Source: a virus. Taken from it: a stretch of DNA of 23,645 bases. The first letter of the stretch is position 1. Every line of letters begins with the position of its first letter. This document shows positions 1 through 6,970 of this stretch, in pieces. Location of the stretch: IMG/VR virus record IMGVR_UViG_3300037485_002817, positions 1 to 23,645 of that record; one strand, written 5' to 3'. The translations under genes and the position numbers were made by a program. The notes below the pieces were generated by a model. It searched no databases. It was not told where the DNA came from and saw only the letters and a list, made by a program, of their open reading frames with translations.

Positions 1-1362
1 AGCCGCGACCTCGTGCGCCGCAACGCGTGGGCGCAAGCCGGTATCGAGGCCTTCGTGTCCAACGCGGTCGGCACTGGCATCAAGCCGCAGAGTCTTGCTG
101 CAGACGAGCGCTTCAAGACCGACGTGCAGGCGCTGTGGCGTGACTGGACAGAAGAAGCCGACGCCGCAGGACAGACCGATTTCTACGGCCTGCAGGCATT
201 GGCCTGTCGCGCGATGCTCGAAGGCGGTGAATGCCTGATCCGGCTGCGCCCGCGCCGCCCGGAGGACGGACTGGTCGTTCCTCTGCAGCTTCAGTTGCTG
301 GAGCCCGAGCATCTGCCGATCAGCCTCAACCTCGATCTGCCTTCGGGCAACGTGGTGCGCTCTGGCATCGAATTCGACAGCCTCGGGCGTCGCGTCGCTT
401 ACCACCTGTACCGCTCGCACCCCGAAGACGGTCGGCTGGCTCCGATGTCGGGCCAGGGTGGGATGGACACGGTGCGCATCGATGCGAAGGAAATCATCCA
501 CCTGTTCCGCGTCCTGCGTCCCGGCCAGATCCGAGGTGAGCCGTGGTTGTCGCGAGCCCTGGTCAAGCTCAACGAACTCGACCAGTACGACGACGCCGAA
601 CTTGTGCGCAAGAAGACCGCCGCGATGTTCGCCGGGTTCGTGACCCGGCAGAACCCGGAGGACAACCTGATGGGCGAAGGTGCTGCTGATGGCGATGGCA
701 TCGCGCTGGCCGGTCTGGAGCCTGGCACCTTGCAGATATTGGAGCCCGGCGAGGACATCAAGTTCTCCGACCCAGCCGACGTCGGTGGCTCGTATGGCGA
801 GTTCCTGCGCACGCAGTTCCGCGCCGTCGCCGCTGCCATCGGCGTCACCTACGAGCAGTTGACCGGCGACCTCACAGGCGTGAACTACTCATCCATTCGC
901 GCCGGGATGCTGGAGTTCCGGCGTCGCTGCGAGATGGTGCAGCACGGGGTGCTTGTGCATCAGATGTGCCGTCCGGTGTGGGCTGCATGGATGAAGCAGG
1001 CCGTGCTCGCCGGTGCCATCGAAGCTCCCGGCTTCGCGCGTGGCGGCCCAGCCCGTCGCCGCCAGTACCTGCAGGTGAAGTGGATTCCCCAGGGCTGGCA
1101 GTGGGTCGATCCTGAGAAGGAGTTCAAGGCAATGTTGCTGGCCATCCGAGCAGGACTGATGAGTCGCTCGGAAGCCATTTCCGCCTTTGGCTACGACGCC
1201 GAGGACGTTGACCGCGAGATCGCCGCCGACAACCAGCGCGCCGACGACCTGGGGTTGATCTTCGACTCCGACCCGCGCCGCACCTCCAAGGACGGCGGAA
1301 GCGCCGAGCCGAACAAGAACGCTGCAGACACCACGCAAACCGGCGACACATCGTCTGCCTGA
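1..1362 (+). CDS. Phage portal protein, lambda gpB family (5' partial)
   Basis: Portal proteins form the dodecameric ring at the capsid vertex through which DNA enters and leaves and to which the tail attaches. The frame is open from base 1 (Ser-Arg-Asp-Leu-Val-Arg), so the true start lies outside the window and roughly 50 residues are probably missing. About 453 residues remain. The N-terminal NAVGTGIKPQS stretch and the later YEQLTGDLTGVNYSSIRAGM region with LEFRRR after it (near bases 858-930) are hallmarks of the lambda-type portal family (Phage_portal_2). The C-terminal tail, rich in Asp, Lys, Ser and Thr, looks disordered. The protease/scaffold gene begins 9 bases after the stop, with an AAGGA ribosome site straddling the stop codon, as in lambdoid head operons. 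Confidence in the family is high. Confidence 0.95.
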   Translation, partial: SRDLVRRNAWAQAGIEAFVSNAVGTGIKPQSLAADERFKTDVQALWRDWTEEADAAGQTDFYGLQALACRAMLEGGECLIRLRPRRPEDGLVVPLQLQLLEPEHLPISLNLDLPSGNVVRSGIEFDSLGRRVAYHLYRSHPEDGRLAPMSGQGGMDTVRIDAKEIIHLFRVLRPGQIRGEPWLSRALVKLNELDQYDDAELVRKKTAAMFAGFVTRQNPEDNLMGEGAADGDGIALAGLEPGTLQILEPGEDIKFSDPADVGGSYGEFLRTQFRAVAAAIGVTYEQLTGDLTGVNYSSIRAGMLEFRRRCEMVQHGVLVHQMCRPVWAAWMKQAVLAGAIEAPGFARGGPARRRQYLQVKWIPQGWQWVDPEKEFKAMLLAIRAGLMSRSEAISAFGYDAEDVDREIAADNQRADDLGLIFDSDPRRTSKDGGSAEPNKNAADTTQTGDTSSA

Positions 1363-1371
1363 AGGATTCCC

Positions 1372-2601
1372 ATGACCCTGTTGCCCCATTTGGCGGCACG
1401 CCTCTACGGTGTGCCGCTGGCGATCCATCGCCCAAAACTTGACGTCATCCTGGCCGTGCTCGGCCCCCGGATCGGCTTGGCTGATCTGGCTGCACCCTCG
1501 GGCTTCACGCCGCCCGTGCGTCCCGCAGCCACCCAGACGACCAAGGTCGCGGTCATCCCCATCCACGGCACGCTGGTGCGCCGCACCGTGGGCCTGGAAG
1601 CCGAATCCGGCTTGACCAGCTACGCGGGGCTGACCGCGCAGTTGGACGCCGCGCTGGCCAGCCCGGATGTCGCCGCCATCCTGCTCGACGTTGACTCACC
1701 GGGTGGCGAGTCGGGCGGCGTGTTCGATCTGGCCGACCGCATCCGTGCGGCTGCCCAGACGAAGCCGGTCTGGGCCGTGGCCAACGACATGGCCTTTTCA
1801 GCAGCCTACGCACTGGCGTCTGCTGCCAGCAAGGTGTTCGTCTCACGCACCGGCGGCGTCGGCTCGATTGGCGTCATTGCGATGCACGTCGACCAGTCCG
1901 AGAGGGATGCCCAAGACGGCGTTCGCTACACGGCGGTCTTTGCGGGCGACCGCAAGAACGATCTCAACCCGCACGAGCCGATTTCCAGCGAAGCCCACGC
2001 CTTTCTCAAGGGCGAGGTGAATCGCGTCTACGGCCTGTTCGTCGAGACGGTGGCCCGCAACCGGGGCGTCGAGGCATCTGCCGTGCGTGACACCGAGGCC
2101 GGACTGTTCTTTGGGCAAGCCGCTGTTGCCATCGGGCTGGCCGACGCCATCGGCACCTTCGACGACGCCCTTGCGCAGCTTTGCGAATCCGTTTCCCCAC
2201 TCCCGAAGTTGGCGGCAAGCCACTCCGGTCTTTTTAGCAACCCCCAGATGGAGTCATCAATGAATGATCGAACCGACCCCGCTGCTCCTGATCGGCTTGC
2301 TGCTGATCCTGCTGGCAGTTCCTCTCAACCGGCGGCCGCCACCGCCATGACCGTGGCTGACGCGATTGAGGTCGCCCAGACCTGCACCCTGGCCGGGCGC
2401 ACCGACTTGATCGCGGGCTTCCTCGAAGCGAAGGCATCACCCGCCAAGGTGCGCAGCCAGTTGCTGGCGGCAAAAGCCGAGGCGTCCCCCGAAATCGTCA
2501 GCCGCATCGCTCCCGATGCTGCTGTGTCCACGAGCAACCCGCTGCTCGATGCCGCGAAGCAGCTCGCGGCCAAGTCCGCATCACTGAAGAAGGAGATCTG
2601 A
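1372..2601 (+). CDS. S49 family capsid maturation protease with C-terminal scaffold (gpC/Nu3-like)
   Basis: This is a ClpP/SppA-fold serine protease that processes head proteins inside the prohead. Its C-terminal third serves as scaffold. The protease domain spans roughly residues 55-270. It contains LLDVDSPGGESGG, the nucleophile Ser143 in the motif AFSAAY, a GGVGSIGV strand, and Lys195 in the motif GDRKND. The Ser-Lys spacing of 52 matches the S49 dyad. The region LFFGQAAVAIGLADAIG closes the domain. After residue 296 the protein becomes Ala-, Ser- and Lys-rich and helical, as scaffolds are, and ends in a basic KKEI. An in-frame internal start with its own ribosome site (base 2260) could produce the scaffold alone. 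It sits between the portal and decoration genes, as gene C does in lambda. The S49 assignment is secure; processing targets are inferred from the family. Confidence 0.95.
   Translation: MTLLPHLAARLYGVPLAIHRPKLDVILAVLGPRIGLADLAAPSGFTPPVRPAATQTTKVAVIPIHGTLVRRTVGLEAESGLTSYAGLTAQLDAALASPDVAAILLDVDSPGGESGGVFDLADRIRAAAQTKPVWAVANDMAFSAAYALASAASKVFVSRTGGVGSIGVIAMHVDQSERDAQDGVRYTAVFAGDRKNDLNPHEPISSEAHAFLKGEVNRVYGLFVETVARNRGVEASAVRDTEAGLFFGQAAVAIGLADAIGTFDDALAQLCESVSPLPKLAASHSGLFSNPQMESSMNDRTDPAAPDRLAADPAGSSSQPAAATAMTVADAIEVAQTCTLAGRTDLIAGFLEAKASPAKVRSQLLAAKAEASPEIVSRIAPDAAVSTSNPLLDAAKQLAAKSASLKKEI
2250..2253 (+). promoter_or_regulatory. Internal ribosome binding site for the nested scaffold
   Basis: GGAG lies six bases upstream of the in-frame ATG at 2260, inside the protease gene. 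It is the feature that suggests a separate, scaffold-only product. Confidence 0.55.
2260..2601 (+). CDS. Nested scaffold protein from an internal start (Nu3-like)
   Basis: This gene lies in the same frame as the protease gene and would give a 113-residue protein equal to protease residues 297-409. The ATG at 2260 is preceded by GGAG at 2250-2253 with a six-base spacer, a better ribosome site than many independent genes here have. The protein is acidic at the N-terminus, Ala/Ser/Pro-rich in the middle and predicted helical with Lys toward the end, typical of assembly scaffolds. In lambda, the scaffold Nu3 is made in the same way, from an internal start within gene C. The internal start is seen in the sequence; that it is used, and the scaffold role, are inferred by analogy. 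An ATG at 2248 is also in frame but lacks a comparable ribosome site. Confidence 0.6.
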   Translation: MNDRTDPAAPDRLAADPAGSSSQPAAATAMTVADAIEVAQTCTLAGRTDLIAGFLEAKASPAKVRSQLLAAKAEASPEIVSRIAPDAAVSTSNPLLDAAKQLAAKSASLKKEI

Positions 2602-2602
2602 G

Positions 2603-2983
2603 ATGCCCACCGTGTTTTCTGAATCGATGAACTTGGGCGACCTGCTCAAGTACGAGGCCCCGAACCTCTACTCGCGCGACCGCGTCACCGTGGTCGCAGG
2701 CCAGACCCTGCCGCTGGGCGCGGTCGTCGGGATGGTCACTGCTACCGGCAAGGTCAAGCAGATCGACCCCTCAGCCACCGACGGCAGCCAGTACGCCGCT
2801 GGCGTGCTGATGCAGGCCGTCGATGCCGCACTGGCCGAACGCCCTGACGGTCTGATGGTGGCGCGTCACGCCATCGTCGCCGACCACGCGTTGCAGTGGC
2901 CCACCGGCATCACCACCGCCGAGCAGCAGGCGGCCGTTGCCCAGCTCAAGGCGCTGGGTGTCCTCGTTCGCCAAGGAGTCTGA
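2603..2983 (+). CDS. Head decoration protein, lambda gpD family
   Basis: Decoration proteins bind as trimers at the three-fold axes of the expanded capsid and stabilise it against internal DNA pressure. The 126-residue length is close to the family norm (lambda gpD is 110). The N-terminal 20 residues look flexible, and the core contains TVVAGQTLPLGAVVGMVT followed by a beta-rich, Gly-containing segment (GSQYAAGVLMQAVDA), as in the HDPD family. The last 20 residues (EQQAAVAQLKALGVLVRQGV) fit the C-terminal helix and strand of the family. An AGGAG-type ribosome site overlaps the end of the protease gene. It lies immediately upstream of the major capsid gene, the standard D-E order. High confidence. 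Confidence 0.92.
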   Translation: MPTVFSESMNLGDLLKYEAPNLYSRDRVTVVAGQTLPLGAVVGMVTATGKVKQIDPSATDGSQYAAGVLMQAVDAALAERPDGLMVARHAIVADHALQWPTGITTAEQQAAVAQLKALGVLVRQGV

Positions 2984-2985
2984 CC

Positions 2986-4005
2986 ATGCAGAACATCTTC
3001 GAAAATCCCGCCTTCTCGATGTCGGCACTCACCGCCGCCATCAACTTCCTGCCCAACAACTACGACCGTCTGGGCGCAATGGGTCTGTTCGTCGACAAGC
3101 CGCAGCGTTTTCGCTCGGTGATCGTCGAGGAGCAGAACGGCGTGCTCACCCTGTTGCCGACGATGCCCCCGGGCTCGCCGGGCACCGTGGGCGTGCGCGG
3201 CAAGCGCAAGGTGCGCTCGTTCACCATCCCTCACATCCCGCACGACGACGTGATCCTGCCCGAGGAAGTCCAGGGCATCCGCGCCTTCGGGTCGGAGACG
3301 GAGCTGCAGACCGTGGCGGGCGTGATGGCGCAGCACCTGCAGACGATGCGCAATAAGCACGCGATCACGCTGGAGCATCTGCGCTTCGGCGCGCTCAAGG
3401 GCCAAATTCTGGACGCCGATGGCAGCGTGATCTATGACCTCTACAACGAGTTCGAGATCACGCCCAAGGCATTCACCTTCGATATCGCCGACCCGGCCAA
3501 CGGCTGGGACGTGAAGAAGGCCTGTCTGGACGTCGTCCGCTACGTCGAGGACAACCTGCAGGGCGAACGGATGAGCGGCCTGCACGCCTTCGTCGGCGAG
3601 GACTTCTTCGACGCGCTCACAGGGCACGATGAGGTCAAGGCCGCCTACGACCGCTGGCAGGATGGGCAGGCGCTGCGCACCGATATGCGTGCTGGCTTCA
3701 CCTTCGCCGGGATCACCTTCGAGGAACATCGTGGCCGGGCCGTCGCGCCGGGCAGTGCTGTGCGCCGATTCGTCGAACCCGACGAAGGCCACATCCTGCC
3801 GCTGGGCACGATGGACACGTTTGCCACCTACTACGCGCCTGCCGACTTCAACGAGACGGCTAACACGGTGGCGCTGCCGCTGTACGCGAAGCAGGAGCCG
3901 CGCAAGTTCGACCGGGGTACCGATCTGCACACGCAGGCCAACCCTCTGCCGCTGTGCCACCGCCCGGCGCTGCTGGTCAAGCTGGTCATGGGCGCTGGCG
4001 TATGA
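2986..4005 (+). CDS. Major capsid protein, lambda gpE family
   Basis: This is the main shell protein of the head. With the ATG at 2986 it has 339 residues, almost identical in size to lambda gpE (341). Family features include the N-terminal helix-rich segment with AINFLPNNYDRLGAMGLF, the RSVIVEEQNGVLTLLPT strand region, the PGSPGT loop, and a C-terminal section with FATYYAPADF and ALPLYAKQEP. An AAGGAG ribosome site at 2973-2978 selects this start; an upstream in-frame ATG at 2896 would read through the decoration gene and is rejected. Its stop overlaps the next start as ATGA, suggesting coupled translation. High confidence. Confidence 0.95.
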   Translation: MQNIFENPAFSMSALTAAINFLPNNYDRLGAMGLFVDKPQRFRSVIVEEQNGVLTLLPTMPPGSPGTVGVRGKRKVRSFTIPHIPHDDVILPEEVQGIRAFGSETELQTVAGVMAQHLQTMRNKHAITLEHLRFGALKGQILDADGSVIYDLYNEFEITPKAFTFDIADPANGWDVKKACLDVVRYVEDNLQGERMSGLHAFVGEDFFDALTGHDEVKAAYDRWQDGQALRTDMRAGFTFAGITFEEHRGRAVAPGSAVRRFVEPDEGHILPLGTMDTFATYYAPADFNETANTVALPLYAKQEPRKFDRGTDLHTQANPLPLCHRPALLVKLVMGAGV

Positions 4006-4304
4006 GTCTGGTCGCGCAGATCTATGAGTCGGCCGCCAACGCTGGGCTGCTGAAGGAATGCCTTTGGTATCCGTCGAACGGTGCGCCATCGCAACGGCAT
4101 CAGGTCGGATTTGCCGCGCCCGATGAATCCCTTCTCGACGGCCTGACTTTGAGCACCGATTACGAGATGACCTACCCGGTCACGGCCTTCGGGGGGCTTG
4201 CTGCCCGTGAGGTTGTCGAAATCGGTGGCACGTCCTTCCAGGTGCGAGACATCCGGGCCGTGGGTGACGGCTCCGAGATCCGCTCCAAGCTCACCCGGCT
4301 GTAA
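4002..4304 (+). CDS. Head-tail joining protein, gpFII-like
   Basis: This is a 100-residue protein starting MSLVAQIYES, with its ATG overlapping the capsid stop by the four bases ATGA. Its position directly after the major capsid protein and before the tail-terminator-like gene, together with its small beta-rich make-up (DYEMTYPVTAFGGLA; GGTSFQVRDIRAVGDGSEIRSKL), matches the gpFII class of neck proteins. These close the portal after packaging and bind the tail. No FI-like packaging factor is seen in between. Similarity is judged by length, position and the C-terminal DGSEIRSKL pattern rather than by strong motifs, so another neck protein class remains possible. Confidence 0.7.
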   Translation: MSLVAQIYESAANAGLLKECLWYPSNGAPSQRHQVGFAAPDESLLDGLTLSTDYEMTYPVTAFGGLAAREVVEIGGTSFQVRDIRAVGDGSEIRSKLTRL

Positions 4305-4308
4305 ACCC

Positions 4309-4755
4309 ATGGCAGATAACTCCATCCGCGAGCGGATTCTGCTGGCGGTGATGGCGGCTGCCCGTCCGGCGGTAGAAGGCCTCGGGGCCACGTTGTACCG
4401 GTCGCCCACGGTGGCCATCAGCCGAGAGCAATGCCCGGCTCTGGCGGTGTTTCCCGAGTCCGAGTCCATCACCGAGCGCGCCAACGACCGCGTCACACGC
4501 GAACTGACTGTCCGCGTCGTCGCGCTCGCGCGGGCGGTACCACCTGCGTCCCCCGAAACCGAGGCCGACCGTCTGCTCACCGCTGCCCACGCCGCCTTGT
4601 TCGCGGACGGCACGTTTGGTGGGTTGGCGCTGGGCATCCGTGAGCAGGAAAGCGAGTGGGAGGTCGAGGACGCCGATGCGGTGGCCGTGGCCCTCCCGGC
4701 GCGCTATCGGCTGACGTACCGGACGCTGGCCAATGACCTTTCAACCCTTGGATGA
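4309..4755 (+). CDS. Tail terminator / tail completion protein (gpU-like)
   Basis: This is a 148-residue protein, start ATG at 4309 (MADNSIRERILL). It has an N-terminal helix, then alternating strands (PALAVFPESES; TRELTVRVVALARA), a helix (EADRLLTAAHAALF) and a final strand pair (YRLTYRTLAND). That alpha/beta layout, its size (gpU is 131 residues) and its position between the joining protein and the tail tube fit the terminator that caps the tail tube and fixes its length. In lambda two genes (Z and U) lie here; only one is found in this spot. Its stop overlaps the next start as ATGA. The role is inferred from position and architecture. Confidence 0.65.
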   Translation: MADNSIRERILLAVMAAARPAVEGLGATLYRSPTVAISREQCPALAVFPESESITERANDRVTRELTVRVVALARAVPPASPETEADRLLTAAHAALFADGTFGGLALGIREQESEWEVEDADAVAVALPARYRLTYRTLANDLSTLG

Positions 4756-4955
4756 CACCTATGACCCCACTTGTTCTGACACGCCCGCACACCCACGCGG
4801 GCAAGACCTATGGCGTCGGTGACCGGATCGAGATCGACGCCACATCAGCCGACTGGCTGATGGCGCAAGGCATCGCCACGCCGGAGCCGTCCGCCCCAAC
4901 TGCTGAACCCATCCCCGAACCCAAACCCCTCCAACGCAAGGAACCCAAGCAATGA
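4752..4955 (+). CDS. Small phage protein, DUF7210-like
   Basis: This is a 67-residue protein whose ATG overlaps the previous stop (ATGA) and whose own stop overlaps the tail tube start (ATGA). The first 45 residues form a compact pattern: LTRPHTHAGKTYGVGDRIEID, then a helix with SADWLMAQGIA. A Pro/Glu/Lys tail follows. This shape is common in phages just before the tail tube gene and resembles DUF7210 proteins. The function is unknown. A second in-frame ATG at 4761 is an alternative start. Confidence 0.7.
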   Translation: MTPMTPLVLTRPHTHAGKTYGVGDRIEIDATSADWLMAQGIATPEPSAPTAEPIPEPKPLQRKEPKQ

Positions 4956-5704
4956 GCACCTATGCCAGTTTTCAAGGCCGCGTCTTCCTCGGCAAGCGCG
5001 ACACCGACGGCCTTCCCATCGAAGTGCGGTCGCCCGGCAACGTCGCAGAGCTGAAGCTCTCCCTCAAGACCGACGTCCTGGAGCATTACGAGAGCCAGAC
5101 TGGCCAGCGCTCGCTGGATCACCGGATGGTCAAGCAGAAGTCCGCCACCGTGAACCTCACCATCGAGGAATTCACCAAGGAGAACCTCGCGCTGGCCCTG
5201 TACGGCAACCACGTCGTCGGCACGCCGGGCACGGTCACCGCCGAGCCAGTGGGCGGTGCCACGCCGATTGCGGGCGACCGCTACTTCCTGGCCCACCCGA
5301 AGGTGTCGTCCTTGGTCGTGACGGATTCGGCTGGCACGCCCGCGACCCTGGCCTTGGGCACGAACTACACGGCTGATCCCGACTTCGGTGCCCTCCAGTT
5401 TCTGGATACCACCGGCTTCACTGCGCCGTTCAAGGCCAGTTACGCCTATGGTGTGGCCACCGAGATCGGCATCTTCACGCAGGCGCTGCCGGAACGATTC
5501 CTGCGGCTCGAAGGCATCAACACGGCCCAGGGTAATGCCAAGGTGCTGGTCGAGCTCTACCGCGTGGCATTCGATCCGCTGAAGGAAATCTCCTTCATCT
5601 CGGACGAGTACAACAAGTTCGAGCTGGAGGGATCGCTGCTGGCCGACACCACCAAGCCCTTCGACGCGGTGCTGGGTCAGTTCGGCCGCATCGTGCAACT
5701 GTGA
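4952..5704 (+). CDS. Major tail tube protein
   Basis: This is a 250-residue protein that would form the stacked hexameric rings of the tail tube (gpV role). It starts ATG at 4952, overlapping the preceding stop. The sequence is beta-rich throughout: FQGRVFLGKRD, LKTDVLEHYESQTG, SATVNLTIEEFTKENLALAL, then an Ig-like middle insertion (about residues 95-170, with SSLVVTDSAGTPATLALGTN), then VLVELYRVAFDPLKEISFI and KFELEGSLLADTT. Tail tube proteins of siphophages commonly show this split core with an inserted domain. The location immediately before the frameshifted chaperone pair and tape measure is diagnostic. No sheath gene precedes it, which argues for a non-contractile tail. Confidence 0.85.
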   Translation: MSTYASFQGRVFLGKRDTDGLPIEVRSPGNVAELKLSLKTDVLEHYESQTGQRSLDHRMVKQKSATVNLTIEEFTKENLALALYGNHVVGTPGTVTAEPVGGATPIAGDRYFLAHPKVSSLVVTDSAGTPATLALGTNYTADPDFGALQFLDTTGFTAPFKASYAYGVATEIGIFTQALPERFLRLEGINTAQGNAKVLVELYRVAFDPLKEISFISDEYNKFELEGSLLADTTKPFDAVLGQFGRIVQL

Positions 5705-5715
5705 TGGGTGCCGCC

Positions 5716-6117
5716 ATGAGTGATCTGGACACCCTGATTCCGCAGGCGGTCGAACTGGTGATCGACGGTGAGCCGCTGGCCATCAAGCCACTGAAGGTCG
5801 GGCAGATGCCCGGCTTTTTGCGGGCGATCTCGCCGGTGATGCAGCAGCTCACCGCTTCCGACATCGACTGGCTGGCTTTGTTCGGCGAGCGTGGCGACGA
5901 CCTGCTGTCGGCTATCGCTATTGCCGTCGGCAAACCTCGGGCGTGGGTCGACGAGCTGGCTGCCGACGAGGCAATCCTGCTGGCGGCCAAGGTGATCGAG
6001 GTGAACGCCGATTTTTTTACCCGGACGGTGATCCCGAAACTCGACGGTCTGTTCGGCCAAGTGAACCTGCCGCCCATCGTGAAAGCGGCGGCTGGTTCGA
6101 CGCCGTCCAGCACCTGA
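5716..6117 (+). CDS. Tail assembly chaperone, short form (gpG-like)
   Basis: The start is probably ATG 5716 (MSDLDTLIPQ); ATG 5704, which overlaps the tube stop, would add four residues. The short product has 133 residues. These chaperones bind the tape measure and recruit tube subunits and are not in the finished virion. The sequence is helical, with VELVIDGEPLAIKPLKVGQM at the start and EAILLAAKVIEVNADFFTRTV later. Near codons 100-101 the gene contains a run of seven T bases, after which the -1 frame carries a second conserved-looking segment with no start codon of its own. This gene therefore probably ends in two ways, like lambda G and GT. Confidence 0.8.
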   Translation: MSDLDTLIPQAVELVIDGEPLAIKPLKVGQMPGFLRAISPVMQQLTASDIDWLALFGERGDDLLSAIAIAVGKPRAWVDELAADEAILLAAKVIEVNADFFTRTVIPKLDGLFGQVNLPPIVKAAAGSTPSST

Positions 6118-6317
6118 TCGAGCACGGGCACCGCTTGCCCGACATCCTCGACTACACGTTGGCGCAGGTGTGCGGCTTCGTCGCAGCGACGGCGCGTACC
6201 GATGCGGCCCGCGATGCACGGCTGCTGTCCGTGATTGCCATCGGCACGCGCAGCGATGCCCGCCACCTCGACCAAACCCTCGACCGACTTACTGACAAGG
6301 CCACCGACCGTGCCTGA
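5716..6317 (+). CDS. Tail assembly chaperone, frameshifted long form (gpGT-like)
   Basis: This is the product if ribosomes slip back one base at the T7 run (6012-6018) and continue in the -1 frame to the stop at 6315-6317, about 200 residues in total. The extension first runs through a charged linker (YPDGDPETRRS), then a well-formed helical region (WFDAVQHLIEHGHRLPDI, DYTLAQVCGFVAATA). Between the slip site and that region the -1 frame has no ATG or GTG, so no separate gene can easily explain it. The stop overlaps the next gene start. In lambda, the T part binds tail tube subunits and the G part binds the tape measure. The frameshift is inferred, but the arrangement is classic. Confidence 0.7.
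6012..6018 (+). other. Programmed -1 frameshift slippery site T TTT TTT
   Basis: Seven consecutive T bases are read in the zero frame as GAT TTT TTT ACC. This fits the X XXY YYZ heptamer for tandem -1 slippage, and it is a rare homopolymer in such GC-rich DNA. It lies within the overlap of the zero-frame chaperone gene and the -1 frame extension. I did not identify a convincing downstream pseudoknot. Confidence 0.6.
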
Positions 6318-6967
6318 TGACCATGCGCATTTCCGTCCAGATCGATAGCGCCGCAGCCCAGGCGCAATTGCGCCGCTGGGGCGGCGAATTCCGCGACAAG
6401 GTCAAGAAGGCGGTGTCGCGGGCGATTGCCAGCGAGGCGGTCGAACTCAAGCAGGACGTGCGCAGCCACGTCGCCAGCCAGATGGCCGTGGTCAAGAAGT
6501 CTTTCCTCAAGGGCTTCAGCGCCAAGGTGCTGGACAAAGACCCGAACCGACTGCCCGCGCTGTACGTAGGTTCGCGCATTCCGTGGTCGGGGATGCACGA
6601 GACCGGCGGCCAGATTGCCGGGCGGATGCTGATTCCACTGAACGGTCGGGTGGGCCGCAAGCGCTTCAAGGCGCAGGTGGCCGAGCTGATGCGCGGCGGC
6701 AATGCCTATTTCATCAAGAACGCGAAGGGGAACATCGTCCTGATGGCCGAGAACATCAAGGAGCACGACCGGCCACTGTCAGGCTTCAAGCGCCGCTACC
6801 GCAAGGCAGAGGGCATCAAGCGCCTCAAACGCGGCGCGGACATCCCGATTGCCGTCCTGGTGCCCAAGGTCGTGCTCAAGAAGCGCATCGATGTCGAGCG
6901 GCTGGTCGCGGGTCGCATCCCGCGTCTGGCGGCGGCCGTCGAGAAGCAGATCAGCACGGTGGATTGA
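6317..6967 (+). CDS. DUF6441-like minor tail protein, gpZ-like architecture
   Basis: This is a 216-residue basic protein, ATG at 6317 overlapping the stop of the frameshifted chaperone. It has an N-terminal helical half (DKVKKAVSRAIASEAVELK, VVKKSFLKGFSAKVL) and a central beta part with ALYVGSRIPW and NAYFIKNAKGNIVLM. A Lys/Arg-rich stretch follows, ending in IPIAVLVPKVVL and a terminal helix. Lambda gpZ (minor tail protein, tail completion) shows a similar order: basic helices, a beta middle, then a short hydrophobic motif near the end. I believe it belongs with the DUF6441 phage family. If it is the Z counterpart, it has moved from before the tube gene to after the chaperones. The precise role is not established by the sequence. 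Confidence 0.6.
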   Translation: MTMRISVQIDSAAAQAQLRRWGGEFRDKVKKAVSRAIASEAVELKQDVRSHVASQMAVVKKSFLKGFSAKVLDKDPNRLPALYVGSRIPWSGMHETGGQIAGRMLIPLNGRVGRKRFKAQVAELMRGGNAYFIKNAKGNIVLMAENIKEHDRPLSGFKRRYRKAEGIKRLKRGADIPIAVLVPKVVLKKRIDVERLVAGRIPRLAAAVEKQISTVD

Positions 6968-6970
6968 TTC

